From Dissophora ornata (Eukaryota; Mortierellomycota; Mortierellomycetes; Mortierellales; Mortierellaceae): 64,000 nt of DNA. The stretch spans positions 1 through 64,000 of the forward strand of contig MU616640.1 in NCBI GenBank assembly GCA_025201705.1. Reading direction: 5' to 3'. The notes below the pieces were generated by a model, which was not told where the DNA came from, searched no databases, and was given only the letters and a program-made list of their open reading frames with translations. Positions 11,411-24,134 of this stretch are shown here, piece by piece (position 1 is the stretch's first letter; each line of letters begins with the position of its first letter). Both the position numbers and the translations under genes were made by a program.

Positions 11411-13936
11411 CTAGACCGACTGCAGCAAGAGCCCATTCATGGCTTCGTCTGATCGTGTGCCTCTGCTGCCCTGTTCACTTCGCTTGGCCACAATCTCTTG
11501 GATCGCAGGGCATTTCATAATCGCTGCTGCCGCTGGCCTCTGTTCAAAAGCAGGCTGCATCATCTCTTTCATGAGGTCGAGCAAATCCCCAGAGAATAGT
11601 TTGTGCGTGCCAAGCTCCTTGATAGGCGGAGTAAAAGTCAGATCCTCGGCGAGCATGTCGCTTGCTTCAGCCAGCAGTGGAGATGCTGTTAGTTCCGCAG
11701 GCAATGACGCTAATAGATTTTCTCTGGGCTGTTTGCTAGATGGTCCCGCCGTGGACGACAATGTTGACTCTGTTCCTTTGGCCATATAGTCGTCCATATC
11801 AAAGTTTCCGTCCCGGAGGTAATGCCATTGCGGACCCTCCCCTGGCAGATCTCCAGGTCGGTTTGTGACTATCTCGAAGATCGTCATTCCGAGACTGAAA
11901 ATATCAGAGAACTTGCCGCACTGACCATTCAGTAACTCCTGTGCCACGTAATACTTGTCGCCTTCTATAATATCCTTTGTCTCAACAGGATAAGTGATAG
12001 ATAGTCCAAAGTCGCCAATCTTGAGAGATCCTGCCGAAGTGACAAAAACATTCTCCGGCTTGATATCGAGATGTATAATATTGCTGTCATGAATGGCTCT
12101 CATGCCCTATATTAGACAAACAGGACGGTGTCCAGTTAACGACGTAGTCATGTAGAATAGATAGCTCAGGAGTGAATCCAGAACTTCATCTTACAGATGC
12201 AAGGTCAGCGAGACATTTCCACGTCCGCCTTTCATCAAAACCTCCATATTTTTTCTGTGACAACAGCGCTAACTTGAGACTACAAGAAGGAAGATTATTA
12301 GCAACGGCATTTCCTTTAGATAGCATTGTATACAACAGTACAGCAAATTTTACCTTCCCAGTTTACAGAGCTCCATTCGCATGTAAATCTTGCCCTTTTG
12401 CTCCCAGGCCTCCAAAAGCTGCAGAACATTCGGCGACTTTTCCACGCGCCACATATTCCTGGCCTCATTTAAGTAATGTTTCCTATACAGTACCCCAAAA
12501 GAAAACATGACCATTAGATATATATCAGGGATGAAATGCGGGCCGCGCTAACATACTAATCCACTGAATAATGGCATGTTGGCATGCGTACCTCTCCATT
12601 GCACCCTGGACAGTCTTCAGAAGCCGCTTGACAGCGTAATATTCCTTGTTTTGTTTGCTCTGGACCTTCAGCACATCCGAAAACTCACCCATTCCTAGTA
12701 CTATTTCGTTGACGTAAAAGTTGGACGACAAATAGTCAGGATAGTCCCTTGATCCTGACTTTGTTTGCGTGAACATGACTTTATAGTGAGAGGTAGTAGT
12801 GTTAGTAAATTGTACTTCCAAAGAACAATGCTAGCCTGCATAGTTATCGAACAGACGCCCTTACCTCGCTTGTCTAGATGAAACAGCTCCTCCAGGTACT
12901 CCTCCGTCAGATGATGCGGATAATCTGAGTACCATTGACTCTCTGAAAGGTAGTCGAATTTAAAGCGTGCCCTTCCCTTTGAAGATCCTAAGAAAGGATT
13001 ATCGTCGCTGCGACCAAGTCCAAAAGGCGATAAGGTGGGTGATTGCTGCGACGAGTCAAACAATCCAAACGGTTGCGACTTTGAAGGCGTTCCTGGAGGT
13101 GTGCCGAAGTTTGGAGGGGGTATAGGTGAATACAGCGATGTGCTCCTGTCCAGTTCGGGTGTTTCTGGTGGAGAAAAGTCTAGCAGCTCCGGCGGCCTAT
13201 CGTGGCCTGTGAAGAGCAACGTCCAAAGAGTTCAGATCCCATGAATAGCTGTTTACGGATATCCATACGTTGATCATCACCCCCCCAAATTTTGACTTGT
13301 CTTCTGACCTTTGGAAAAAAGACTCTTGAATCCTTTTGACCGAACCCCCAGCTCTTCGCCTGGACTGAGTGTTTGTGGGTGTTTCCCAAGCAGAGTTCCC
13401 TTTCCGTACATCCTTGTAAGCAGTGAATCGGATCGAGTAAAGGTGGGAAGTTGTGGTATCAAAGAGTCTGGGATTCTTGATGGTGTAGAAATGCAGTCGT
13501 CCTCGTCCCTTGCTGGAATGCTAGTCATGACACGCCTTTTGGGAATGGCTCCCGCTCTCTCTCTTTCTAATGGTAATGTGTTCAAATTGGTATGCGGTGT
13601 CGAGAGAATTGATGCTGAGACTCGTCTCCGCTCCAGCGTCCTAGTTTCTGTCAGAAAAGAGACGGGCAGTGATGTTGAAATTGTCGAATCGCTGTCGCTT
13701 TCGAATTCGTCTTCAAGTGGATCGACATCCATGATGCTTTCTGACAGTTCGAATACTGCTGCGGGTTCATTACTGGCGAATGGATCGTCGGGTCTTTTTG
13801 TTGGGTCTGCGTGATCAAAGAGATGGGATTATTTATTTTTGTTATTGCGATGTACACATCGTTAAAGATGCGTGGTCGAGATCAAATCAGACCAGTGCAT
13901 TGGCCGAAGAGCCTTTTTACCTTCTGATTGTGTCAT
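11411..13936 (-). CDS. Wee1/Mik1-type cell-cycle protein kinase
   Basis: Seven exons (13936-13921, 13806-13309, 13206-12865, 12778-12592, 12482-12354, 12279-12195, 12106-11411) give 650 residues with all phases consistent; the first exon is only 16 nt (MTQSE plus one base). Wee1 kinases phosphorylate the inhibitory Tyr of Cdk1 and delay mitosis. The N-terminal 285 residues are Ser/Pro/Thr-rich with many SP/TP sites, as in other Wee1 regulatory regions. The kinase domain starts with GMGEFSDV (about 314-321) and the ATP lysine is K336 in YYAVKRL. The catalytic loop reads HLDIKPENVFV (Asp433) and the Mg-binding DFG is at 451-453. The Leu in HLD rather than HRD, the GEFS glycine loop and LDIKPxNIF-like loop are Wee1-family hallmarks. 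The activation segment ends YVAQELL rather than APE, also family-like. Nuclear location is expected. Confidence 0.88.
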
Positions 13937-15153
13937 TACTGGATCAAGCTGGCGGCGGTTGTGGCAGTGAGGGTTGCTGCTGCTGCTGCTGGATTACGAT
14001 GATGCTTTTGGAGGCAATGCAATGAAGAGAGAAAGCAGAGAGTCTGAACTGTCGAGCGTGCTCCAGCTTTATTTTTGGTGGCGCAACGGACCAATTCCAT
14101 GCCATCCCCTGTCTGAGCCTGTAAATTTTACAACGCGTTAACTTGCTGGGTGGAAGAAATCCCGGATTGATGTTTTCAAGAGTCTCTAATGCACGACAAT
14201 CTTCAGGCCAGCATGGTACAAAGGCCAAGGTTCTGTTTTGCCTAGGATTATCAAGGAGGACATCCGCACGGCCCGCACTCAAGCGCTATTTGTCATCATG
14301 TATGCGTCATAAGCTGCATTTTCGCATCGGGTTGATCCTGGGAAGATACTTCCTGCAAAAATGCTCTTTCGTACAGCATAAAATCGTTCACTGGCTGCGC
14401 CTTTCTGCATAGCCTGGGTGTGACTTACTGCATGCTATTATGCATTATCTATGACGCTGAGCTGTGGCAGACCATGTTGTGGAAAAGGCATATCACGAGT
14501 CACGAAAGGGAGATCACGTAACAACAATGAGTCTGCGAGAAACCTCCGGGATGGTATCGAGGCTTCCGAGCGTGGCATACCTCCTGAACTTGCGCCGACG
14601 GAATGAATTTTATGCGACATGCATTAAAAAACGAACTTTCGGCTACACAAACAGAACATATTCAGGGCGCATCGCGCCTATGTATGGTGGTTTGTGCGTT
14701 AGAGTATTTTTTTTCTCTTCACACTTACTGTGTAGGCCCATGGACCCAGATTATGACTTCATCGTTCGACTCGTTCTCTAAATACTCAGCTCGTTCTCGA
14801 TCCATGGAGTGAATATGACGCAGGAACTGCAGAGAGAAGGTTCCAAGGCCGCGAGCGTGGCGCATGGCTGGAAGCGTGGAAACGCATGGCTGGAAGATGG
14901 ATGGGCGTTTGTTCGCGACCGATCATGCAACGTTCTGCAATTTGTTTTGCCCCTGATCTTGGAGCGGCCGGCTAGCATGAATCCTATAGCAACGCAATGC
15001 ATGGGAGAGGCAGCAGTAAAATACGGGAACAGGTGTCTGAACATAAATGGACCGGTTACCATGGCTGCGCTTGGCTCCTAGAAAAGGGAGAGCAGATGCC
15101 CGCGGAACCGACTGCATCCATCCTTGCATGTGCACACCCATGCCCTCAGGAAG

Positions 15154-15161
15154 TATAAAAG
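15154..15161 (+). promoter_or_regulatory. Possible TATA box (tataaaag)
   Basis: A consensus TATA element 435 bp upstream of the ATG at 15589, followed by a pyrimidine-rich leader. Assignment is by position only. Confidence 0.35.
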
Positions 15162-15537
15162 TAGGAGAGAGTCGAGCCGAACGAGCGAAAAAAAAGGAGT
15201 CCACTGCCATCCCACCCACTCCTTCCCTTCCCTTCCTTCCGCTTCCTTCCCATCCCATTCAGCCTTTGACAGGCCCCTTTCATTTCTCGACCTCTGCTGC
15301 TTTGATTTCATTTCTCTATCTTTACTTCACTTCCCTTTGCTGTCTGCCTCGTTCTCGCTTTCACCCGCCCACTCCTTTCCGACATCACCTTCTTCTCCCG
15401 CTTATTGAAATTACCGCGTCTTGAGCATTTTAACACGCTGTCAAAGTTTTAAAGCAGCAATATTGAAAGAGACAAGGCAAGGACAGCAACTCCACCCATT
15501 GAACCCCTAGATTTTCCTGCAAAACTTAGTAAAAAGT

Positions 15538-15572
15538 GCGCGCGCGCTCTCTCTCTCTCTCGCTCTCGCTCT
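15538..15572. repeat. CG/CT simple repeat in 5' leader
   Basis: A gcgcgcgc run followed by ctctctct and cgctct units, 17 bp before the ATG at 15589. Confidence 0.85.
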
Positions 15573-15588
15573 GTGCAATCAGAGTATA

Positions 15589-18500
15589 ATGTCCTTTGTT
15601 TGTGTTGCATTGGTGCCGAACGAGAGGAATCGACGTACCATCACAGTGAGTGATTTCCCGTACAACATGTGGCAGGACAGAATCGTTACTGTCTTTCATG
15701 TCAACAAGCTGTCAACAGATAAATACCTTGGAGTACATCGCTCCTTTCTTTTATCTAGACGACAACAATCACTGGCCCCCATCCCCTTTCCTACAAAACC
15801 CTGATCTTGGTCCGTCAACTCTCTTCTTGTTGTTGTCCTTTGTTTCCAACTTTTTGCATCATCGCTGACATGATCTACTCATCATCTCCAGGAGTGTATT
15901 GTATGGGTCGATGAAGAGAGAGCCAGGGAGCGTCTCTATCGTGTGGTGAGTGCGTTCAATGTCAGGGATCTTTATGCTCACAGACTACATCTCCCTCCCT
16001 CTTTCCGTTTTTTTGTCCCTTTTCTTTCTTGGACTTGATCAGCTTTATTTCTCCTTTTGTCATTGTCTCTCTGCTCCTTTTCTGCTTTGTACCTCAAAGC
16101 AGCTTTCGCTATATAGTTCATGCTTTGAACTGCGCTTGTTGTTGTGAATCCTTGCCGTAATTTCTTTTCCTAAGCCCAACTAGCCGCGTTTCTTGCTATT
16201 ACCATCGCTTCTATTCACTCCATCCACAAAAGCTACGAGAAACCTTTTGGCTGATCTGTGTCCTCTCCTCTCTGGCTCCATTTTTGTGCCCAGCATATAA
16301 ACAATTCTCACATCGAAGTGTCACGAAACAAACAAACAGAAATCGAGAGCGGCAACATCTTGGGCGCGAAACCATCGGAGCATCTTACCACATCTCAGAA
16401 ACATAAAGGAATCAGACCCATTGAGAGCATACCTGCGAGCAACAACCATTTCACGACGTCAGTATAAAGAAAGGTACACTTCTCACGATCGATATGACCT
16501 ATCTTTTCGCTCTCCCTTTGCTATCATTCCTTTTTTTTTTTTTCCACTTCTTCACCCCAGTGCTTGAACTTTAATGCGCGGGAGCTCAACGTCGATAAAC
16601 ACAAGGACTTACTCAGCGTTACCATTCAATTCACATCACCCCTGTATTTATCGGATCCCAACTCCTTGATCAATTCTATTCTGACATTCCCATACCACAT
16701 TCGCACTTCCACTCTCCCTCTTCCCCCCCTCGATTGCACTTGGTACACAATGCCAGGGAGATCAATGACGAGCCAAATTAAGATCTCTTTCCAGGAGGAG
16801 GGACGCAAGCAGGAGTGCCCTTTTGAATTTAGTCCAGAGATGAGTTGCCGCTCGGCAGTCGAACAAGTAGGTTTCCCCACAGCAATAGGGATCTGAAGGC
16901 ACTAATGGATCCCGATCTGACCCTGTCTGACCATTTGCACCTGTGTCAACACTAAAAAAGATCTGCTCAAAACTTTCAATAATGGAGGACTGGACATTGG
17001 CTCTGTAAGTTGGATGCTACATTTCATGATGCTGTCTCCGCCGCTTTCGTCGATATTTTTGCCTGGCCTGGGAGAATTCACGGATTCATGCACTAACCGA
17101 TTAAGCGCCTTCCTCTTTCGGCGTGCAGGTACAGCAAGAAGCATGGAGGATGGATCCATGACGAGACGCGGATCACGGACATCACCTTCAAGGGCCCGGT
17201 AAGTGCAACGCACTGTGATGTGGGACGACTTTTTCTATCCCGCACGGACACTCTGTGTCGGGCATTTTCATCATGCACCACAACTCTCACATGCACGCTT
17301 CCTCCGCGCTCGTTTTGTCTTATGCGGCACAGAAATCACTGGAGTTACGAACAAAGACACCTTCCTACTTCGAGACCCGTCCAAGTGCACACCTCGAACC
17401 TTCTAAGGTAAGCCCCCTTTTTTTCTTTCCCCCGCGCTCTGAGTGGCATTTCGCCGAGGGTTTCTCGTTCTCAACGTAGTCTTCCACTCTCATTGCATAT
17501 GTAGTCCGCATTACGCGACTCTGCACGCCTAAGAGCCACCTCTTCCCCTATCGACCACTACCGACTATTCAACTTCTTTCGACCAACAGACGACCAATTC
17601 GTGTCCAAGTTCCAAAACGGATGCATCTACCTATCCATCATCATCCTCAACAGCGACAATAAAATCCTATTGAGCCCCATTGGATTGCCTCCGACCGTCC
17701 TAGTCTCCACAGTCGGAGGTCTCGCCAATTACTATAACTTCGATTCAGACTCTTCAGATTTCGCATGGATGTTCAAAACAACTCTGGACTGGGCATCCGA
17801 TCCACCATTGAACCGGTTTCGAGACCCGAGATCGGGTGCAGCATCACCAGAGCTAAGAGCAGGGTATGCCGGATCAACAACGACACCTACGTTCTCTCCC
17901 CCAAATTCCCGTGGATCATTCTCGAGATCCAAACGAGGAAGTGTTAGTAGTGTGACGGGTCCGAGCATCATTGGTAGCAGCGGGAATAGCACTGGTTTGA
18001 AAGGAGCAGCAAGCTCCATCTCTGCAGACCGTGCTTCGATTACATCGGACTCTACACGGTATCAATCCATCTATGAATACGTGCAACGAAGGCAGGACTA
18101 CAGGGGAGAGAATTCACTTCGACAGGAGTACGTGGCTGCTGTAGAAGAGGTTCAGCAAAAGTTAGGCAACCCGCCGATTGATCTGATGTACGACAGAGTA
18201 GTTGATTTGCCGCTAGTTGGTGCGAAAACCATAATGGCGATACAGCACGCACGGGACAACACTAAGGACCATATCGCCCCCGAATTGATGCAGATGGGGT
18301 CGTTCAGGTGGCGACACATCGATTCAGTCTCAAACTCAGTTTATACAAGGAAGGAGGAAGTCTGGTCTCATCTTTCCAATTACTACGACAACGTTCGAGG
18401 TAACCACTCCTGCTATTATTCAGACACTGAGAAGTAAGAGCAAGCGTATTATTGGAGTTATTGATTGTTAGCAACTTATTGTCTATAGTCTCGAGGCCGT

Positions 18501-20497
18501 CACCAGGGCTTTACGTCGGATTGTACTACACAGAAAGCACGATGTCGGGTCTACAGATTCTTGTTCCAAGGCAACGCAGGACTTTTGTACCCATTGTAAA
18601 ATTGAGAGACAAGGCTGATCTCTCGCCCGAGGAATGGGAATGGATGAAATCAACAAGCTCCATGGATGTGAACCAATTTGCCAAAAACTGTGCCGTATCC
18701 AAAGACGATCCCATGCATCATCTCAAAGTCGAGTTTGCGCATTCGACCGCTAAACTGTCAAAAATCACCCAAATCAAATGGAACCCCTCAGACATGTACA
18801 CCTTGGACACCTTGCAAGTTGTCATGCAGTCGATGAGCCCCGCATCATCAAGAGTATCACAGGAGTTCTCCACCTCTTCTCCTGGTCGAAGCAAACAAGG
18901 GGTGACAACGCTACCCCAGAGTATGGCCGCGATGGATCAAGATCTAACCTGGAAGGATCATACAGAAATAGACACGTCAAAGACGTTTCGAGTCATCCTT
19001 TTTATCAAACCGACACGGCATGCCACACAATCGCCAGAGCATTACAACAAGCAGCTGTTTGAGCTGTCACCTTTCCCCATCTTTGATGCACTTCACCATT
19101 CAGTTTTCAACAATGTGACCTATCACCAGCTCCGAAAGACCATGCTTCATTTGACCAACGAAATCGTGGACCTCGAGATTGTGATGGAGCAGGAGGTTGA
19201 GGATGAGTTGGCGCAACAAAAAGAGAATGATCTAGAAGGAGAGAACCAAATGCCAGAGGAGAATGAGGACGATATGACCGGCTCGTTGATAATTGATGAG
19301 TTAGGAATTAAGGGCGATTCACATCCTCATGCTCAGTGCCATCATCCTCGACTTCGCTCCAGCTTTATTGGCGACGAAACGATCCATGGCGCTCATATTA
19401 GCAAGCGCGTATCCGCAAATTCGCTGTTGGAAGCATTGGAGCGCGCAGTGCCCTCCGTCACATCGGTTTTATCCCTGGCATCTTCGCTGTCATCTCTTGG
19501 GAACGAGCCCACCACCGCCACCATCGAGCCACAGGAACTGCCTGCAGAGTTTTCTGAGAGAGTCAGATCAAGAATGTCAGCGATAGAATTCGAGATTGAT
19601 AGGACTGCTTATGGCATTGGCAGAAGGAGAGGGTCGAGGGCATCCCAGGATTTCTCCCACATTGAGGATAAGAATGACACAACCCCATTGTCCTTCATGG
19701 ACATGATACAAGATCTGGATCCCGTCGCGGGTGATGGGTCAGTTATAAGTGCTAGTCTCAACAATATCAGCACACTGAGTCTCCAAAGCACTGACAGCAG
19801 CTGTAGCGCCAGCAGCGTGGACAGCTACAGTAACCGACACAACTTCTTGAGGGAGAAAGAACGGCGCCTCAGTCTTGGCCATGCACAGAACAAAAACGGA
19901 CCTCTGCCGCCACTCCCACCATTCCCTCGACATCGCAGGAGTCAAAGTCTCGTCCAGACAGGCGATTTACGGATGAGCCCCGCACCTGTCCCTGGAATCA
20001 ACACCTCTCGCTCTCGGACCAATAGCCATTCGTCCTACATTCATCCATACCAAACTCTTTATTACCACCACTACCAGCATCAGCAGCCGGTTTACAAGAA
20101 TCGGTACCTTACGAGCAAGAACTACCCACATTATTTATCGCACGTTCAACAGCATCAGCATTTTCAACAGCATAACAACAGCAACGACAACAATAACGAC
20201 AGCAATAATGGTTCATCTGACGACTTGGACTCGACCAATAGCCAATATCCCACAGAGCTGAGACGTCTGGAACGAGAACAGCAAGGACTTCAGGAGCGAT
20301 GGCGGATGGTTTCGTGGACGCGGCAGCTGAATGAGTGGGACCATGCACGCACGCTCAAGTCTCAGGGAGAGCTGCTGGGAATTGGGATGGGGATGGGGAT
20401 GAGCATGGGTTTGGGTATCAATTTGAATATGAATGTTGACATGAGCGGTATGAGTGGCGATTCAGACCCTGAACCCACGCAGAGCGAGATCCCATAG
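15589..20497 (+). CDS. Large protein of unknown function (about 1,169 residues)
   Basis: I do not recognise the family. Eight exons join in frame: 15589-15645, 15892-15945, 16561-16866, 16961-17004, 17129-17198, 17333-17407, 17505-18399 and 18489-20497. The third exon and the long second intron (615 bp) are the least certain. The N-terminal part contains a compact alternating segment, QIKISFQEEG to WTLALYSKKHGGWIHDETRITDITF (interrupted here by introns), which looks like a beta-grasp (ubiquitin/Ras-binding-like) fold; that is only an impression. The middle (about residues 220-650) is well ordered with several W/F-rich stretches; the rest is Ser-rich, with an acidic block, a Gln/Asn/His-rich tract (encoded at about 20145-20220) and a Met/Gly repeat (GMGMGMSMGLGI) near the C-terminus. 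Likely a cytoplasmic scaffold or signalling protein. AATAAA follows at 20567. Confidence 0.75.
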
Positions 20498-20972
20498 CCG
20501 CCCCAGTCGACATTGGTGTCGTCGCTGCAAATACACAAACACAATACTGTACAAAGTTTCACGACAAATAAAAACGGCTGTTTGATGCCCCCCAAGCACC
20601 AAGTTGTGTCATGCAACTGGCGTGGACCTGGCCCACCTTGTTTTTGTGTTCTGGAACGACACGCAGTGGGTTTGAGAGCCAAGGGGAAGGCACGCAAGAA
20701 AAAAAAGTGTGGGAAGAATAAGCGCTCTTTCCTCTTTTGGAGGATACCTCACGCAGACTACCAAAAAAAAAGAGTCATCCCCGCCGGCCCACGGATTTAC
20801 ACGCTTCTTCAGTCGCGGGAAGGTGCGTGACATTCCATTCCTTTATTACTCCCCCACACTCCCGTCTCGCCCTCGCTTCCTCCTTCTCATCTCTTTCTCT
20901 CTCTCCTCATCTCGCTCATTCCCACATCCCTCTCTTTCTACCACTCTTCCACTCTCCACTCACACCACAGCC
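20498..20972. promoter_or_regulatory. 3' UTR of the 1,169-residue gene and GCDH promoter
   Basis: Holds AATAAA at 20567-20572 and a strongly CT-rich leader (about 20840-20970) directly before the GCDH ATG, which sits in a good context (cacagccatgt). Confidence 0.5.
20567..20572 (+). terminator. Poly(A) signal AATAAA
   Basis: Canonical hexamer 70 nt after the stop of the 1,169-residue protein. Confidence 0.5.
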
Positions 20973-22797
20973 ATGTCTCTCCGCATTCTCACAAAGGCAA
21001 TCAGGCCAACCATCGCCGCAAACGCGCGCACCATGGCCTCAAAGTCAAAAGGTACACATTCGTCTCTCTCCGCCTTCGTCATTCCGATCTCGAGAGCATA
21101 ATCACTGCAATTCGTAATCTACTTGTCGGCTAACAACTCTTCCTTCATATCTTCGTACGGTTCACGTTTTCTTTTTAAAAACGTATTCCTATATATATAT
21201 TTTTCTCACGCTGGCAGCATTCGTCAAGTACGACTGGACCGATCCCCTCAACTTGAACTCGCTCCTCACCGAGGATGAGATCGCTGTCAGGTAAAAATGA
21301 TGTCTGTTATACCGTGAGACACATTAATCGAAGGGGTTATCATCCGCGTACTTACGATGGTCGGATCGTGATTTTTTTTTTTTTTTTTTGCAGAGATGTT
21401 GCCCGTGAGTACTGCCAGGAAAAGTTGATGCCTCGCATCACCAAGGCCAACCGCTATGAGCGTAAGTTTCAAAAATCAATGATGCTCTCCTGCCGTTTAG
21501 TTCAAGTGCCTGGTTCCTGACACTCAGTTGCTTCTGTTCGTGTAAACAGAGTTTGATAGGGAGATCTTGTCCGAGATGGGCGAGCTCGGCCTCTTGGGAT
21601 CCACTATTGAGGGCTACGGCTGCGCTGGTGTCTCTTCAGTCGCATATGGTTTGACCGCCCGTGAGGTTGAGAGGTAAGAAAAGATGTGGTTTCTTTCGGA
21701 CTATAGTAACATTCCTTTGTGGCGGTACACTGACTCGTAATTGGGTGTCCCTATCAATTCCCTCCCTGAAATCACAGAGTCGACAGCGGTTATCGTTCTG
21801 CCATGAGTGTCCAGTCTTCGCTCGTCATGCACCCTATCTACGCCTACGGTACCGAGGCCCAGAAGGAGAAGTGGTTGCCTCGCTTGGGTATGTCTCTTTT
21901 CATCCTGCTACTTCACATTTCTCGGTAGTAGAAGATCATCGTTCTCTAACACCGCTGTTTGATCCCCCCCTCTACCTCAAAATAGCCAAAGGAGAAATTG
22001 TCGGATGCTTTGGATTGACCGAACCCAACCACGGCTCCGACCCAGGCTCAATGGAGACCGTCGCCAAGAAGGTCAACGGCCACTACGTCATCAACGGCTC
22101 AAAGACCTGGATCACCAACTCGCCTATCGCTGACGTCTTTGTGATTTGGGCCAAGGACCAGTCGGATGGCAACAAGATCAAGGGCTTTGTTCTCGAGAAG
22201 GGCATGAAGGGACTTTCGGCCCCCAAGATCGAGGGCAAATTCTCCCTCCGCGCTTCCATCACCGGCATGATCATGATGGACGATGTCGAGGTCCCCGCCG
22301 AGAACCTCCTTCCCAACGTCCACGGTCTCAAGGGACCCTTCGGATGCTTGAACAATGCTCGCTTCGGAATTGCATGGGGTGCTCTCGGAGCTGCCGAGTT
22401 CTGCTTGGCCCAGGCCAGAGATTACACTTTGAACCGCAAGCAGTTTGGTGTGCCCCTGGCTCGCTTCCAGCTGATGCAGAAGAAAATGGCTGATGCCAAC
22501 ACCGAGATTGCGATCGGTCTCCAGGCTTGTTTGCAGGTTGGTCGTCTGAAGGATCAGGGCAAGGTTGCGCCTGAGATGATCTCGATGATTAAGCGCAACT
22601 CTTGCGGCAAATCCCTTGATATTGCCAGGAATGCGCGTGATATGTTGGGAGGCAACGGCATCAGCGACGAATACCACATTATCCGTCACGTCATGAACTT
22701 GGAAGCCGTCAATACTTATGAGGGAACACACGATGTCCACGCCTTGATCTTGGGACGCGCCATCACTGGCCTGCCTGCCTTTGCCGCCACCGACTAA
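20973..22797 (+). CDS. GCDH: Glutaryl-CoA dehydrogenase, mitochondrial
   Basis: Six exons (20973-21051, 21218-21290, 21394-21461, 21550-21673, 21778-21887, 21986-22797) give 421 residues. The enzyme is an FAD acyl-CoA dehydrogenase that oxidises and decarboxylates glutaryl-CoA to crotonyl-CoA in lysine and tryptophan breakdown in the mitochondrial matrix. The first 25 residues are a basic, Ser/Thr-rich presequence. Family segments are [77 protein letters not shown] and [20 protein letters not shown]. The Glu of TYEGTHD (about residue 397) is the catalytic base. Residues INxxxR-like around the substrate and the strongly GCDH-type C-terminus separate it from other acyl-CoA dehydrogenases. Intron 2 holds a 19-T tract right at its acceptor. 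Poly(A) signal at 22898. Confidence 0.95.
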
Positions 22798-22897
22798 ACC
22801 AAATACCTTCTTTCTCCAATTGCCTCTTTTCTTGCTTTGTCTTCAACCTTATACATGCAGCTCTTTGTTTTATCTCGTTAAATAAGTTTGACGCAAA

Positions 22898-22903
22898 AAT
22901 AAA
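22898..22903 (+). terminator. Poly(A) signal AATAAA of GCDH
   Basis: Canonical hexamer about 100 nt after the GCDH stop. Confidence 0.5.
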
Positions 22904-22939
22904 AGCACACCATAGACTTTGTTCATACTTTTTTTAAAC

Positions 22940-24045
22940 AGCAACATTGTTGGATTGGTGCAGGCTTATTTGTAGTACAGGTTTGATAGTCCCTCGATCT
23001 GGGACAATGATGTGCCCTGTTGGCCACACAGAGTGTCGTACTTGCTGCAGCCTGCGGCGACCGAAGCTCTCATTCTTATACCGATATTCCATTAAACATG
23101 CATCATTAACATGTCTCGAAGTGGCAACAGAGGCAATTGCGAGAATACACAAGAACCACGACTTCAACGATCCTCGGATAGTATACTTTTCTCGCGTGTG
23201 CTGTACAATGATCTACAAATATAATGTCTCAATGTCTTGACAAACATTCATTGAAGGCAAGCAAGAGTCCCTTTACCGTCGCCAAGCAGGACTGTCCTTC
23301 CACCAAAGTCAAGTCTCGAATAGCTTCTCCTCCAACATCGCGTTGTCGACCAACCTCTTGTCTGTCACCTCAATCAAGTCGCCGATCTTGAGACCCAGGT
23401 GATTTGGTAACGGGAAATCTTTGGCATTACCTGTGTAAGCTCTGAGGCCTACTCCGAGTTCCGGAAACTGTCGTGAGTATGCGATGGTTTGTCATTGATA
23501 TGTTGAATCACCATCCAGCAAAGCGTGTTCTGACGCGTTGCGAATGTCGCCCACTCCAGGAAGATGACATATTATTATTTATATGCATAACGCGAGTTGA
23601 GATATCCATGCATTTAACGAAATCTAAAGGAGTGAACTGTATTGTCGCCGACCACGAGATCAAATTTCGCAAGTGTCTCCCCCATGGTCCTTTTGAGCCT
23701 CTCATCATTTTGTTCACCACCCTCGTCTGTCCAACGAGTCAAACTCTCGAAAATGGCAACTACTCCTAATTCAGGTCTGCTTCAGGCAAGTTTCCTTTTT
23801 CGAACAGCCTCTTGAACAACCCTTGTCGTATACCGGAATATGCACCATCGCGCCAACAAGTATACTGCTATCATAGATGGCGTTGTCTGAACAGCTAATA
23901 GAAACACCGTCGTAGTTCTACCTGGGCGATAGGACTCGCTTCCGAAAGTGAATCTTGTGCGTTGCATTAGGCAGCGTAGAGTTGTAGATGAGTGACGGCG
24001 TGGACAAGTAGCTGGCACTACATTTTTCGAGAAAATTATTTTATG
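22940..24045 (-). pseudogene. Decayed FAD-dependent monooxygenase copy
   Basis: The minus strand matches the intact monooxygenase at 30491-32439 piece by piece, in the same order. 22945-23060 corresponds to its last exon (cttggattggcgcaggct versus ttggattggtgcaggct). 23265-23555 corresponds to exon 4 (ttaccgtcgccaagcaggac, atgttgaatcaccatcca). 23640-24045 corresponds to exon 3 (cgtcgtataccggaatatgcacc-like stretch, gatggcgttgtctgaacagc). Exons 1 and 2, which would carry the FAD GxGxxG motif, are missing, and no open frame is long enough to encode the rest. It is therefore a truncated, decayed duplicate about 7 kb from the living gene. Confidence 0.85.
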
Positions 24046-24134
24046 TACCCAAGATTCAAGAAGAATGTATTCTCAACAAATCCATAGTAAAGGAGCGCGA
24101 CGCTTCGGGGGCCTGGCCTTTAATTTTATATGTC

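Larger units (their letters stand above)
13937..15588. other. Divergent intergenic region of 1.65 kb
   Basis: Lies between the starts of Wee1 (-) and the 1,169-residue protein (+). It contains a CAG/CTG run at about 13975-13992 in the Wee1 leader, a short internal repeat (gcatggctggaag, about 14862-14900) and a CT-rich leader at 15538-15572. A minus-strand open frame near 14150-14282 has no ATG and hits stops on both sides, so it is not called. Confidence 0.5.

Noticed and set aside
13944..14282. Minus-strand frame just upstream of Wee1
   Set aside because: No ATG, in-frame stops at both ends, and it overlaps the Wee1 leader.
22099..22740. Minus-strand 213-codon frame inside the GCDH last exon
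   Set aside because: Antisense shadow of a strongly conserved exon.
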